From the NCBI RefSeq assembly GCF_013343715.1, contig NZ_JABUNR010000016.1, positions 62,001 to 126,000 of the forward strand: a DNA stretch of 64,000 nt. Reading direction: 5' to 3'. The first letter of the stretch is position 1, and every line of letters begins with the position of its first letter. The translations under genes were made by a program, and so were the position numbers. Positions 9,571 to 17,921 of this stretch are shown here, in pieces. The stretch comes from Mesobacillus harenae. Lineage in GTDB: Bacteria; Bacillota; Bacilli; Bacillales; Cytobacillaceae. Below the pieces are notes generated by a model. That model had not been told where the DNA came from. It searched no databases and worked only from the letters and a program-made list of their open reading frames with translations.

Positions 9571-10180
9571 CTTCAGCCCCCCTTTCTTTTAACAGCTAAC
9601 ACCAAAATGAGCCAAAAAAAGAAGCTATACTCTAATGAGAATAGCTGATTTAAGAGACTGATCTAGTCTATTGCTTTTGCTTAAAATCCCTCACCCCAAG
9701 CAAGTTCCGGATGGTGCTGTCCGAATAGGACTCGCATTCGGACTCCAAGGAGCCAAAACCTGCTCGAGCTGTCCAAATTGATCGCTCATTCGGACTCCTC
9801 GGAGCCAAAACTTGCTTGCGCTGTCCGAATAGGGCTCGCATTCGGACTCCTCGGGGCCAAAGCTTGCTCTTGCTGTCCAAATTGATCGCTCATTCGGACT
9901 CCTCGGAGCCAAAACTTGCTTCTGCTGTCCGAATAGGGCTCGCATTCGGACTCCTCGGGGCCAAAACTTGCTCTTGCTGTCCGAATAGGGCTCGCATTCG
10001 GACTCCTCGGGGCCAAAACTTGCTTCTCCTGTCCGAATAGGTCACTCATTCGGACTCCTCGGGGCCCATACCTGCTCTTGCTGTCCGAATAGGCTCGCAT
10101 TCGGACTCGTTCCTTACTGCCGTGTCCCGATGGCTCGATTTTTCCGCTGGAGTCCCGGAATTCCGGCTACGTTTTTATAT
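9571..10180. other. 610-bp gap inside the eps operon
   Basis: Apart from the 52-bp array at 9717-10110, this gap holds about 140 bases of ordinary AT-rich sequence on the left and 70 bases on the right. I see no terminator with a T-run on the minus strand and no gene. Confidence 0.7.
9717..10110. repeat. Seven 52-bp tandem repeats plus a partial unit
   Basis: Units start at 9717, 9769, 9821, 9873, 9925, 9977 and 10029, each exactly 52 bases; a 30-base partial unit starts at 10081. Most units contain TCCGAAT, nine bases, then ATTCGGA, so each can fold into a 7-bp stem. Units 2 and 4 carry the variant core AAATTGATCGCTCATTCGGA. The array is GC-richer than its surroundings and sits inside the operon between the epimerase and TupA-like genes. 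Frames across it are open only because 52 is not a multiple of 3 and the units lack frequent stops; none is a credible gene. Confidence 0.95.
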
Positions 10181-11182
10181 TCAAAGTAAAACACTGTCTT
10201 CCGAATCGAATAAATGCTCTTTGTACCAATTAACTGCTAATTTTATGCCACGATCAAAATCGTATTCTGGATGATAGTCCAGCAGCTGCCTTGCTTTTGA
10301 TATATCCGCGTGCGAATGCTTTATATCTCCGGCTCTATCTGGTCCAAATCGAGGCTCCACTTTTTTATTTAGCAGCTCACACAGTTTGTTAAATAACTCT
10401 AAAAGGATTTCACTGCCGCCGTAAGCAATATTGTAAGCTTGGCCTGTGGCATCTTTTTTAGCCAAACAGCTTTTCAAATTGGCTTCAATGACATTTTCAA
10501 TGTAGGTAAAGTCTCTCGATTGTAAACCGTCGCCGTTTATTACCGGAGTTTCATTGCTTAAAATGGCTTTTGTAAACTTTGGAATGACAGCTGCGTAGTA
10601 CCCGTCAGGATCCTGTCGATGGCCAAACACATTAAAATATCTCAAACCTATACATTCAAGGTCATATACGTCTGTGTACAGTTTCCCATAAAGTTCGTTG
10701 GCTTTTTTTGATAATGCATACGGAGATAACAGATTCCCTTCTTCTCCTTCAACTTTAGGGAGCGTAGGTGAATCACCATAGACAGATGAGGACGAAGCGT
10801 AAATGAACCGCTTTACACCTGCAAGCCTTGCAGCTTCCATCATATTAGAGGTCCCTCTAATGTTATTTTCTTCATAAATCAATGGTTCCTTCATGGACCT
10901 GGGAACCGATCCTAAAGCTGCTTGGTGAAGGACGAAGTCGATGCCATCACAGGCAGCTAAGCAGGTTTGAAAATTAACAATATCACCCTCGATAAATTCA
11001 AAATTAGGGTGATGAAGAGAACCTGCTATATTCTGTCTTTTTCCACTTGAAAAATTATCGAGACCTCTTACTTTATGGCCTTTGTTCAAGATTGCCTCAA
11101 CAAGATTGGAGCCAATAAAGCCTGCTGCACCAGTGACTAGAAACCGTGCTCCTTCAGGAAGCTGAATGTTTTCATAGCCCAT
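10181..11182 (-). CDS. UDP-HexNAc 4-epimerase, TviC/WbpP-type SDR
   Basis: An extended short-chain dehydrogenase of 333 residues. The NAD-binding motif VTGAAGFIGSN is at about residues 16-26 and the catalytic Y-x3-K (SPYALSKKANELY) has Tyr155 and Lys159. The sequence resembles TviC/WbpP enzymes, which interconvert UDP-GlcNAc/GalNAc or their uronic acids. It directly follows a TviB-type dehydrogenase, the same order of reactions as in Vi antigen precursor synthesis, so UDP-GalNAcA is a likely product. A longer frame begins at TTG 11197, but that TTG lies in the GGGGG ribosome binding site, so ATG 11182 is the better start, two bases after the upstream stop codon. Confidence 0.85.
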   Translation of the reverse strand: MGYENIQLPEGARFLVTGAAGFIGSNLVEAILNKGHKVRGLDNFSSGKRQNIAGSLHHPNFEFIEGDIVNFQTCLAACDGIDFVLHQAALGSVPRSMKEPLIYEENNIRGTSNMMEAARLAGVKRFIYASSSSVYGDSPTLPKVEGEEGNLLSPYALSKKANELYGKLYTDVYDLECIGLRYFNVFGHRQDPDGYYAAVIPKFTKAILSNETPVINGDGLQSRDFTYIENVIEANLKSCLAKKDATGQAYNIAYGGSEILLELFNKLCELLNKKVEPRFGPDRAGDIKHSHADISKARQLLDYHPEYDFDRGIKLAVNWYKEHLFDSEDSVLL

Positions 11183-11184
11183 TA

Positions 11185-12561
11185 TTATAACCCCCAATAG
11201 AGATAGTTCATGTTTTCTGCTTCCTTGCGGTTAAAGATTCCCTTAAGATCAATCAAAACATTGCTTCGGTTATCCCTGTCTCCTTCTATATCAGCAGCTA
11301 TCTCAACAAATGCTGGGTAAAGATCTAATTGATAAGTCCTGTATAAAGGTTTTAAATCTTCTAATCTAATTAATTTAAATTCCTCATGACCTACAGCAAA
11401 AACAGCTGCATCTATTGGATTAAGGTCTGCAGCTGTTGCTAGAGTAATTCCATATTCTTTTTTTACTTCCTCTGCATTTGCTACAGGGTCAACCACCTGT
11501 ACATGCACGCCATACTCTTCTAATTCTTGAATGATATCAATAACTCTTGTATTTCTGCTATCTGGGCAATTTTCCTTAAATGTGACCCCAAAAATGGCGA
11601 CATTAGAGCCCTTTACATTTTTATTTGCCTGAATTAACTTTTTAACCGTATTCTCTGCGGCATATTTGCCCATTCCATCATTTATACGCCGCCCTGATAA
11701 AATGATTTCCGAATGGTATCCGATTTCGGCGGCCTTGTATGTGAGGTAGTAGGGATCAACGCCAATACAGTGCCCGCCAACAAGTCCGGGAGAAAATTTT
11801 AAAAAATTCCACTTCGTACCTGCCGCTTCCAGTACTGCTCTTGTATCAATTTCAAGTTTATTAAACACAATGGAAAGTTCATTCATAAATGCAATATTGA
11901 TATCTCTTTGAGCGTTTTCAATTACCTTGGCTGCTTCCGCTACTTTAATACTCTCAGCCTTATAAACTCCTGCGTCCACAATCAGCTCATAAACTGCGGA
12001 AATGTCGATTAATGACTCATCATCCATCCCCGACACCACTTTTACGATGTTTTCCAGCCTATGTGTCTTATCCCCTGGATTAATTCTTTCAGGTGAATAG
12101 CCCACCTTAAAATCTTCCCCGCATTTCAATCCTGACTCTTCTTCTAAGATCGGAATACAGATGTCCTCCGTGACACCTGGATAAACGGTCGATTCATAGA
12201 CAACAATTGAACCCTTTGTAAGATTCCTGCCAACCGTTTTGCTTGCTTCAATGATTGGAGAAAGGTTAGGGGTTTTATCCTTATTAATGGGTGTTGGTAC
12301 GGCTACTATGTGAAACTTTGCTTTTTGTAAGTCCTTTTCGTGGGATGTAAAGAAAACCGAAGTGGATTGAAGGACATCGTTCCCAACTTCTTTAGTTAAA
12401 TCAGTCCCGTTTATGTACTGTTCGATTTTACCCTTCGCATTATCAAAGCCAATTACCTCTACTTTTTTGGCAAAGGCTATTGCGAGCGGGAGTCCGACAT
12501 ATCCAAGACCTATTATTGATATGATTTCCAGTCTGTTGCTAATCATTTCAGATAATCTCAA
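11185..12561 (-). CDS. UDP-N-acetyl-hexosamine 6-dehydrogenase, TviB/WbpO-type
   Basis: A 458-residue nucleotide-sugar dehydrogenase of the UDP-Glc/GDP-Man dehydrogenase superfamily that oxidises C6 of a UDP-sugar to a uronic acid with NAD+. The Rossmann start ISIIGLGYVGLPLAIAFA, the GYSPERINPGD segment and the catalytic cysteine in GGHCIGVDPYYLTYKA (Cys265) are all present. The GGHCIGVDPYY form favours the UDP-HexNAc (TviB/WbpO) branch over UDP-glucose dehydrogenase. The TTG start at 12561 is supported by AAGGGGAAGAG about 8 bases upstream; ATG 12546 is the alternative. It forms a coupled pair with the epimerase downstream. Confidence 0.87.
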   Translation of the reverse strand: MRLSEMISNRLEIISIIGLGYVGLPLAIAFAKKVEVIGFDNAKGKIEQYINGTDLTKEVGNDVLQSTSVFFTSHEKDLQKAKFHIVAVPTPINKDKTPNLSPIIEASKTVGRNLTKGSIVVYESTVYPGVTEDICIPILEEESGLKCGEDFKVGYSPERINPGDKTHRLENIVKVVSGMDDESLIDISAVYELIVDAGVYKAESIKVAEAAKVIENAQRDINIAFMNELSIVFNKLEIDTRAVLEAAGTKWNFLKFSPGLVGGHCIGVDPYYLTYKAAEIGYHSEIILSGRRINDGMGKYAAENTVKKLIQANKNVKGSNVAIFGVTFKENCPDSRNTRVIDIIQELEEYGVHVQVVDPVANAEEVKKEYGITLATAADLNPIDAAVFAVGHEEFKLIRLEDLKPLYRTYQLDLYPAFVEIAADIEGDRDNRSNVLIDLKGIFNRKEAENMNYLYWGL

Positions 12562-12596
12562 TTAATCTCTTCCCCTTCCATTACAAAGGAATTACT

Positions 12597-13766
12597 TTAT
12601 GCTAGACTCTGTTTTTGTTCGATTTCATAAGCTTCTTCAAACTTTCTCTTCATTATTGAGATAGTTCTCTTAATATCTTCATCTGTCATTTTTGAATCAG
12701 ACGGTAAGCATACACCGCGAACAAAAAGGTCTTCCGCGACACTTTTTCTTTCCCAGCTGCTAAAAAACAAACTGCTACTAAATAATGGCTGTAAATGCAT
12801 CGGCTTCCAAACAGGCCGGGATTCGATATTTTCTTCCTCTAATGCATCAATGATCTCGTCTCGATCAAGCAAAGACTCTTCGTCAATTGTCATAACAGAC
12901 AACCAGTAATTAGATTGGCCATCACTTGAAACAGGCAGCATTTTTACCGGCAAATCCTTAAGCCCTTTTTCATAACAGGAAAAGATATACTTTTTCTTGG
13001 CGATCCTATCAGCTAATATTTCCAGCTGCCCTCTGCCAATTCCAGCACTAATATTAGACATTCGGTAGTTATAGCCCACTTCCTTATGTTCATAATGCCT
13101 TACTTGTTCACGCGATTGAGTAGACCAGAAGAACATCTTTTTTATTGCTTTTTCATCGTTTGAAACGGCAATCCCACCTCCCGAGGTGGTAATGATCTTA
13201 TTGCCATTAAAGGAGAAAATCCCTATTTCTCCGAAGGTTCCACAATGTTTACCTTTATAAGTAGCCCCAAGACCTTCAGCTGCATCTTCCACGATTGGGA
13301 CATTGTATCTTCGGCAGATAGGAATGAGCGCATCCCAATCTGCTGACTGGCCATAAAGATCGACAATGATGACAGCCTTTGGAATTTTATTTTCTCGATG
13401 AGCCCATTCAAATGCTTTTTCCAGAGCGACTGGTGACATATTCCAAGTGTTTGGTTCCGAATCAATAAATACAGGAACTGCACCTTCATAAAGAATCGGA
13501 TAACAACTTGCGGAAAAGGTTAAGCTTGAACAAAAAACATAGTCATCTTTCTTAACCCCTAAGTATTTTAATGCGAGGTGAATTCCTGCAGTCCCTGTTG
13601 AGAGAGCTAACGCCTGCTTGGCTTTCGTGAAATTACATATCTCTTTTTCAAATTCATTCACATTCAAGCCTACTGGAGCGATCCAATTTGTATCGAATGC
13701 TTCTTGTACATATTTCATTTCACTTCCACCCATATGAGGTGAAGATAAATAAATTCGCTTCTTCAT
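12597..13766 (-). CDS. epsN: DegT/DnrJ/EryC1-type aminotransferase EpsN
   Basis: A 389-residue PLP-dependent sugar aminotransferase. It is strikingly like B. subtilis EpsN (388 residues): YLSSPHMGG, NWIAPVG, PVFIDSEPNTWNMSP and FSFNGNKIITTSGGG are shared nearly verbatim as I recall that protein. The PLP lysine is Lys190 in FNGNK. It would convert the UDP-4-keto-6-deoxy-HexNAc made by EpsC to the 4-amino sugar (UDP-bacillosamine branch). It lies straight after the priming transferase gene. The acetyltransferase (EpsM) usually beside epsN is not found. Confidence 0.92.
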   Translation of the reverse strand: MKKRIYLSSPHMGGSEMKYVQEAFDTNWIAPVGLNVNEFEKEICNFTKAKQALALSTGTAGIHLALKYLGVKKDDYVFCSSLTFSASCYPILYEGAVPVFIDSEPNTWNMSPVALEKAFEWAHRENKIPKAVIIVDLYGQSADWDALIPICRRYNVPIVEDAAEGLGATYKGKHCGTFGEIGIFSFNGNKIITTSGGGIAVSNDEKAIKKMFFWSTQSREQVRHYEHKEVGYNYRMSNISAGIGRGQLEILADRIAKKKYIFSCYEKGLKDLPVKMLPVSSDGQSNYWLSVMTIDEESLLDRDEIIDALEEENIESRPVWKPMHLQPLFSSSLFFSSWERKSVAEDLFVRGVCLPSDSKMTDEDIKRTISIMKRKFEEAYEIEQKQSLA

Positions 13767-13838
13767 TTAATTCACCTTAGCTTTCTTATAATTGGGAACC
13801 CCGGCTGCTATTGATTCTGCGGCTGCAATCAGCTTCAC
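13767..13838 (-). other. 23-codon frame between epsL and epsN, possible gene remnant
   Basis: A GTG frame of 23 codons ends directly before the epsN start codon and reads IAAGVPNYKKAKVN at its C-terminus. Left-handed beta-helix acetyltransferases such as EpsM/PglD often end in a GVPAKVIK-like tail, so this could be the last scrap of a deleted epsM. The resemblance is short and may be chance. Confidence 0.25.
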
Positions 13839-13844
13839 TTACAG

Positions 13845-14468
13845 TTAATTCGCCGTTTCCTTCTTGCCAGAAAAATAGGGCATCGTGTCCTCGCTGGAAC
13901 TGTTCACCCCTTTTCTTGCCAAAACATTTTGGATCGTCTTTAATAGAATCTTTAAATCTAATACGAGGGAAAGGTGATCAACATACCAGACATCTAATTT
14001 AAACTTCTCTTCCCAGCTGATGGCATTGCGTCCATTCACTTGTGCCCACCCCGATATTCCAGGCAGGACTTCGTGGCGGCGCATTTCCTCAGCAGAATAG
14101 TGGTTTAGATACTGAATTAATAATGGCCTGGGACCAATAAAACTCATTTCCCCGCGTAAAATATTCACCATTTGCGGCAGCTCATCGATACTAGTTTTTC
14201 TTAATAGTGAGCCTACTCTTGTTATTCTTTGCATGTTCGTGAGCGTGGTTCCATCCCTCATCGTTTCGACACGCATGGTTCTAAACTTATAAACAACGAA
14301 GATTTCACCGTTTTTCCCTGGCCGAGGCTGTTTGAAAAAGATAGGGCCTCTTGATTCCAGCTTTATTGCTATGCATGAAGAAACCATGATTGGTAAACTA
14401 AGCACTAAAAAAATTAAAGCAAAAATGAAATCTATAACTCTTTTGAAACCAATATAACAAGATTTCAT
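13845..14468 (-). CDS. epsL: Priming sugar phosphate transferase EpsL
   Basis: A 207-residue polyprenyl-phosphate sugar phosphotransferase that starts the repeat unit by moving a sugar-1-phosphate to undecaprenyl phosphate at the membrane. One N-terminal hydrophobic hairpin (about residues 8-30) is followed by PIFFKQPRPGKNG, VVYKFRTM, SIDELPQMVNILRGEMS, FIGPRPLL and PGISGWAQVNGRNAISWEEK, the full family signature. The frame is open to 14537, but ATG 14468 has AGGAG 7 bases ahead and gives the EpsL length (about 202), so it is chosen. With epsC and epsN present, a diNAcBac-like first sugar is plausible. Confidence 0.9.
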   Translation of the reverse strand: MKSCYIGFKRVIDFIFALIFLVLSLPIMVSSCIAIKLESRGPIFFKQPRPGKNGEIFVVYKFRTMRVETMRDGTTLTNMQRITRVGSLLRKTSIDELPQMVNILRGEMSFIGPRPLLIQYLNHYSAEEMRRHEVLPGISGWAQVNGRNAISWEEKFKLDVWYVDHLSLVLDLKILLKTIQNVLARKGVNSSSEDTMPYFSGKKETAN

Positions 14469-14576
14469 TAATACACTCCTTATTAATGTGGACTTTAAGT
14501 CAGATAATTTATTCTTTATTGAGAACGAAACAAGCAAAAAATTTCCTTTATCCTTTTAGCATAGGCTGTGAAAATG

Positions 14577-14762
14577 TTGATTTCCACTACAGGCACTTCG
14601 CTTTCCGCGGGCAGTCCGGGAGCCTCCTCGGCGCTTAACGCGCCTGCGGGGTCTCCCTTGGCCTTGCTCTCCCGCAGGACATTGAATTAGCTTCCTCGAA
14701 GCATCACCACACCAAGGAAACGCGAATGGATTTTCGAGAAGTCTACGTGCCTTCCACTCCAG
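14577..14762 (+). repeat. GC-rich dispersed intergenic repeat, long copy
   Basis: Begins TTGATTTCCACTACAGGCAC, runs through CTTTCCGCGGGCAGTCCGGG and ends near CTTCCACTCCAGCGAA. This is the type of imperfect inverted-repeat intergenic element common in Bacillus genomes. Related copies lie at 370-419, 19371-19505 and 59306-59388. An open frame across it is a by-product of its base composition. Confidence 0.85.
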
Positions 14763-14844
14763 CGAATAGAGCATTAATAAATCAGAACTACTTGTAGATG
14801 CCTTTTTTACATGCTATGAGGGCTTCACTCTAAAAATTCCGTTC

Positions 14845-15726
14845 TTATTTCACCAGTTCAGTAGATACAATCTTTTTCAGATAATCCAAAAGGTCATTTC
14901 TTAAATCATCCCGTTTTAATGCGAATTCTATTGTTGTCTGGATAAAACCCATCTTTTCGCCTACATCGTAGCGGGTTCCTTTAAAATCATAAGCATATAC
15001 TTTTTCATAATCAATTAGCTTATCGATCGCATCTGTTAGCTGAATCTCTCCGCCTGATCCTGGTTCCTGGCTCTCCAATATTTCAAATATTCTCGGGGTG
15101 AGAATATAGCGGCCCATGATTGCCAGGTTTGATGGTGGAGCATCTTCTTGCAAGGGCTTTTCAACTAACTTTTTTACATTAAAAATACAATCCTGAATTT
15201 CTCTGCCGTCTACGATTCCGTATCTGGAAACTTCATTTCTTTTAACAGCCTGCACTCCTAAGATGGTTGATTGGTAGCGTTCATATTGTTCGATCATCTG
15301 CCTTAAACACGGTTTTTCTGCTGATACAATATCATCCCCCAGCATTACGGCGAAGGGCTCGCTGCCGATAAACTTGCGTGCCGTCCATATCGCATGGCCT
15401 AATCCTTTAGGCTCCTTTTGGCGGATATAGTGAATATCAACTAATCTGGATACCTTTTTTACCTCTTCTAATAACGCATATTTTCCTTTTTCGGTTAAGT
15501 TTTGCTCTAGCTCGAATGAATGATCAAAGTGATCTTCTATTGCTCGCTTGCCTTTACCGGTAACAATGATTATATCCTCGATCCCAGAGTCGACCGCTTC
15601 TTCAATAATGTATTGAATCGTTGGCTTATCAACAATAGGGAGCATTTCTTTTGGCATTGCTTTTGTTGCAGGCAAAAACCTCGTTCCCAAACCAGCTGCC
15701 GGAATAACTGCTTTTTTAATTTTCAT
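14845..15726 (-). CDS. galU: UTP-glucose-1-phosphate uridylyltransferase
   Basis: A 293-residue nucleotidyltransferase that makes UDP-glucose from UTP and glucose-1-phosphate. The activation motif [20 protein letters not shown] is at residues 8-27, followed by [22 protein letters not shown] for metal binding and VEKP further on. Length and motifs match GtaB/YngB/YtdA-type enzymes (GalU family). The frame extends to 15789, but ATG 15726 with GGAAGG upstream gives the family's usual N-terminus ([12 protein letters not shown]). It sits between epsC and the priming transferase and supplies UDP-sugar for the polymer. Confidence 0.93.
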   Translation of the reverse strand: MKIKKAVIPAAGLGTRFLPATKAMPKEMLPIVDKPTIQYIIEEAVDSGIEDIIIVTGKGKRAIEDHFDHSFELEQNLTEKGKYALLEEVKKVSRLVDIHYIRQKEPKGLGHAIWTARKFIGSEPFAVMLGDDIVSAEKPCLRQMIEQYERYQSTILGVQAVKRNEVSRYGIVDGREIQDCIFNVKKLVEKPLQEDAPPSNLAIMGRYILTPRIFEILESQEPGSGGEIQLTDAIDKLIDYEKVYAYDFKGTRYDVGEKMGFIQTTIEFALKRDDLRNDLLDYLKKIVSTELVK

Positions 15727-15739
15727 TCTCTGCCTTCCT

Positions 15740-17569
15740 TTACACTGAAATTTGCAACAGGGGTTGAGGTACGTTTTTATTGTTTGCAATCGAAAGAAGT
15801 TTTTGCTTAATTTCTGCTTTGTCTAAGGCTGTATAGGAATTGAGCAAAGTTTCAATTTCATTCATATTAAGCTCCACGGGTTTGCCTATATAAATTTTAG
15901 GATAGACTTGCTGTTCATGAACCTCGTTCGCATTTAAGAGTTCTTCGAAAAGCTTTTCACCTGGACGAATACCAGAAAAATCAATTCCGATTTCTTCTAT
16001 TGAATTACCAGATAGTTTAATTAAGTTGGCTGCCAGGTCGACAATTTTTACTGGCTCGCCCATATCAAGAACAAAGATCTCTCCTCCATTTGCTAACGCC
16101 CCTGCTTGGATAACCAATCTTGATGCTTCAGGAATCGTCATGAAGTAACGAATCATATCCGGATGGGTAACGGTAACTGGGCCGCCATTTTCTATTTGCT
16201 TTTTAAAAAGCGGAATAACACTCCCTCTGCTTCCTAAAACATTGCCAAAGCGAACGGCGACAAACTTTGTTTGGCTCATTTTATCCATATTTTGAACGAT
16301 CATTTCAGCCAGTTTCTTGGAAGCGCCCATCACACTTGTGGGATTAACGGCTTTATCTGTAGAAATCATGACAAAGGTGTTCACTCCGTGCAAACTGGCT
16401 GCTTTAGCTGCATTTCTTGTTCCAATAATGTTGTTTTTTATAGCTTCTTCAGGGTTACGCTCCATCAAAGGAACATGTTTGTGAGCAGCTGCGTGATAAA
16501 CGACATCTGGCCGGTACCTATCCATAACAGACATCATCTTCTTTTCATCCTGTAAATCTGCAATTTCGGTAATGAATTCTATATTTAGATCTCGATAACG
16601 ATCTTTTAAATCCAGTTCAATTGCATAAATGCTATTTTCTCCATGTCCCAGCAATATCAGCTGCTTCGGCTGAAACTGGGAGATTTGTCTGCAAATCTCT
16701 GAACCGATTGATCCGCCAGCACCAGTAACTAAGATAACTTTACCGGTCAGGTATTCTGAGATGCTTTCTAAATCCAGTTCTACCGTTTCCCTGCCTAATA
16801 AATCTTCCACTTGGACATCTCTGAATTGATTGACTGACACTTTACCCGTAACTAGATCCTCAAGCATGGGAAGAATTTGCGTCTTCGCCTTTGTTTTTGC
16901 ACATTCTTTAAAAATAGTGTTCAAGCCTTTTTTGCTTAATGAAGGAATGGCAATGATGATGTTCTCTACATTCAAATCATTAACCGCTTTTTCAATCTTA
17001 TTGATTCCTCCAATTACCGGGACCCCTAAAATATCCAAATGATGCTTTTTCGAGTTATCGTCAATAAAGCCAATCGGGATCGTTTCCGACTCAGCGCTTT
17101 TTAATAATTGCCTTGCGACCATTGTGCCGGCTGAGCCAGCCCCAATAATTAACGTGCGTTTCTTGTGATCGTTCTTTTTTATAAAAAGGTCTTTTCTATA
17201 GACTCTCCAGCCAAACCGGAAGCCGCCGATCAGTAATATGTGCAGCATCCATGTGACAGCCAGCAATCGAAAGAATGTTTCCCCCGTGATGATTTGTTGG
17301 GCAATGCCCGCAGAGATTACCGATAAAGTAATTGCCTTGCAAATAATGATTAATTCTTTAATGCTCGCATATTCCCATGCTTTTTTATAAAGCTTATATC
17401 GATAAGCAAACATATGGTGAGTTACCAGCAGCGTAATAGAACTGACAACGGTAGATAATGTGAAAACAGAGAAACTAGCATGCACCAAAAACCTGCTAAA
17501 AAAGATACAAGTTAAAACAATGATTGAATCAATCATTATAAATAATGAAACCCTTTGACTGTAGCTCAT
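15740..17569 (-). CDS. epsC: UDP-GlcNAc 4,6-dehydratase EpsC (PglF/CapD family)
   Basis: A 609-residue membrane-bound nucleotide-sugar dehydratase. Four N-terminal membrane segments (about residues 8-115) precede a first nucleotide-binding fold ([16 protein letters not shown], about 140-155) and a second full SDR domain starting [16 protein letters not shown] (about 280). [19 protein letters not shown] carries the active-site lysine region. It turns UDP-GlcNAc into the 4-keto-6-deoxy sugar used by EpsN. It starts at ATG 17569 behind AAAGGAG. The long structured leader before it is described separately. Confidence 0.92.
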   Translation of the reverse strand: MSYSQRVSLFIMIDSIIVLTCIFFSRFLVHASFSVFTLSTVVSSITLLVTHHMFAYRYKLYKKAWEYASIKELIIICKAITLSVISAGIAQQIITGETFFRLLAVTWMLHILLIGGFRFGWRVYRKDLFIKKNDHKKRTLIIGAGSAGTMVARQLLKSAESETIPIGFIDDNSKKHHLDILGVPVIGGINKIEKAVNDLNVENIIIAIPSLSKKGLNTIFKECAKTKAKTQILPMLEDLVTGKVSVNQFRDVQVEDLLGRETVELDLESISEYLTGKVILVTGAGGSIGSEICRQISQFQPKQLILLGHGENSIYAIELDLKDRYRDLNIEFITEIADLQDEKKMMSVMDRYRPDVVYHAAAHKHVPLMERNPEEAIKNNIIGTRNAAKAASLHGVNTFVMISTDKAVNPTSVMGASKKLAEMIVQNMDKMSQTKFVAVRFGNVLGSRGSVIPLFKKQIENGGPVTVTHPDMIRYFMTIPEASRLVIQAGALANGGEIFVLDMGEPVKIVDLAANLIKLSGNSIEEIGIDFSGIRPGEKLFEELLNANEVHEQQVYPKIYIGKPVELNMNEIETLLNSYTALDKAEIKQKLLSIANNKNVPQPLLQISV

Positions 17570-17630
17570 AAGATCTCCTTTCTCCCCTGTGAATTACGCT
17601 TAAAAATAATCCGACCCACTCTCTCTCACT

Positions 17631-17680
17631 AATGATCTAACCTATAGCATTTAGCGTTAAATGACATAGGTTAAATCATT
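17631..17680 (-). other. 50-base imperfect inverted repeat upstream of epsC
   Basis: AATGATCTAACCTATAGCAT pairs with ATGACATAGGTTAAATCATT around a 3-4 base loop, with about three mismatches in 23 pairs. No T-run follows on either strand, so it is not a simple terminator. It lies between the EAR-like element and the epsC ribosome binding site. Confidence 0.7.
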
Positions 17681-17687
17681 AATTTTA

Positions 17688-17815
17688 GGGCATCTAACCC
17701 CGCCTCACACCACACTTCTGACAACTAGTGTCTAAGGTTATAACAACCCACAGCATGACCGAGTGCCTCCATTGATAATGGTAGGGAGACATCACCGTTA
17801 AAATTAATTGCCTAG
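17688..17815 (-). ncRNA. EAR/epsC-type structured leader RNA
   Basis: In B. subtilis the eps-associated RNA (EAR, also catalogued as the epsC motif) lies between epsB and epsC and promotes processive antitermination through the long operon. Here the same intergenic position holds GC-richer sequence with several possible stems on the minus strand: CCTACCATT with AATGGAGG at 17766-17785, GGTT with AACC around GTTAT, and GACA with TGTC around CTAGT, ending GGCGGGGTTAGATGCCC. Position and structure support the call. I could not run a covariance model, so the exact ends are estimates. Confidence 0.7.
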
Positions 17816-17827
17816 AAAAAAATAAAA

Positions 17828-17847
17828 ATGTTCTTTATAAAGAACAT
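17828..17847. promoter_or_regulatory. SinR-like operator palindrome
   Basis: A perfect 20-bp palindrome with core GTTCTTTATAAAGAAC. Both half-sites equal GTTCTTT, which fits the SinR consensus GTTCTYT. It lies between epsB and the EAR-like element; I see no confident -35/-10 pair around it. Confidence 0.55.
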
Positions 17848-17860
17848 GCAGTCGAATATA

Positions 17861-17894
17861 AAGCTGGAGCAATCATTCGAATTGCTGCAGCCTT
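17861..17894 (-). terminator. Stem-loop after epsB, possible attenuator
   Basis: On the minus strand AAGGCTGCAGCAAT pairs with ATTGCTCCAGCTTT around a 6-7 base loop, 12 of 14 pairs plus a wobble. The following T-rich stretch is weak (TATATT). It could be an inefficient terminator of the kind an antitermination RNA would override. Confidence 0.45.
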
Positions 17895-17921
17895 ATATTT
17901 TGTAGTATTAAATACCTATGT

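Larger units (their letters stand above)
17570..17921. other. 352-bp epsB-epsC intergenic leader
   Basis: No gene. In minus-strand order it contains a stem-loop (17861-17894), a SinR-like palindrome (17828-17847), a compact structured stretch resembling the EAR/epsC RNA (17688-17815) and a 50-base inverted repeat (17631-17680), followed by the epsC ribosome binding site. Confidence 0.8.

Noticed and set aside
9668..10100. Several overlapping frames of 70-104 codons encoding repeated ESECEPYSDS-like peptides
   Set aside because: They are translations of the 52-bp tandem array in different frames, have no ribosome binding sites and shift composition with frame.
9717..10110. Possible CRISPR array
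   Set aside because: Units are contiguous 52-bp tandem repeats with no unique spacers and no cas genes nearby.
14556..14774. A 72-codon minus-strand frame
   Set aside because: It lies wholly in the GC-rich dispersed repeat and encodes an Arg/Gly-rich peptide typical of translated repeats.
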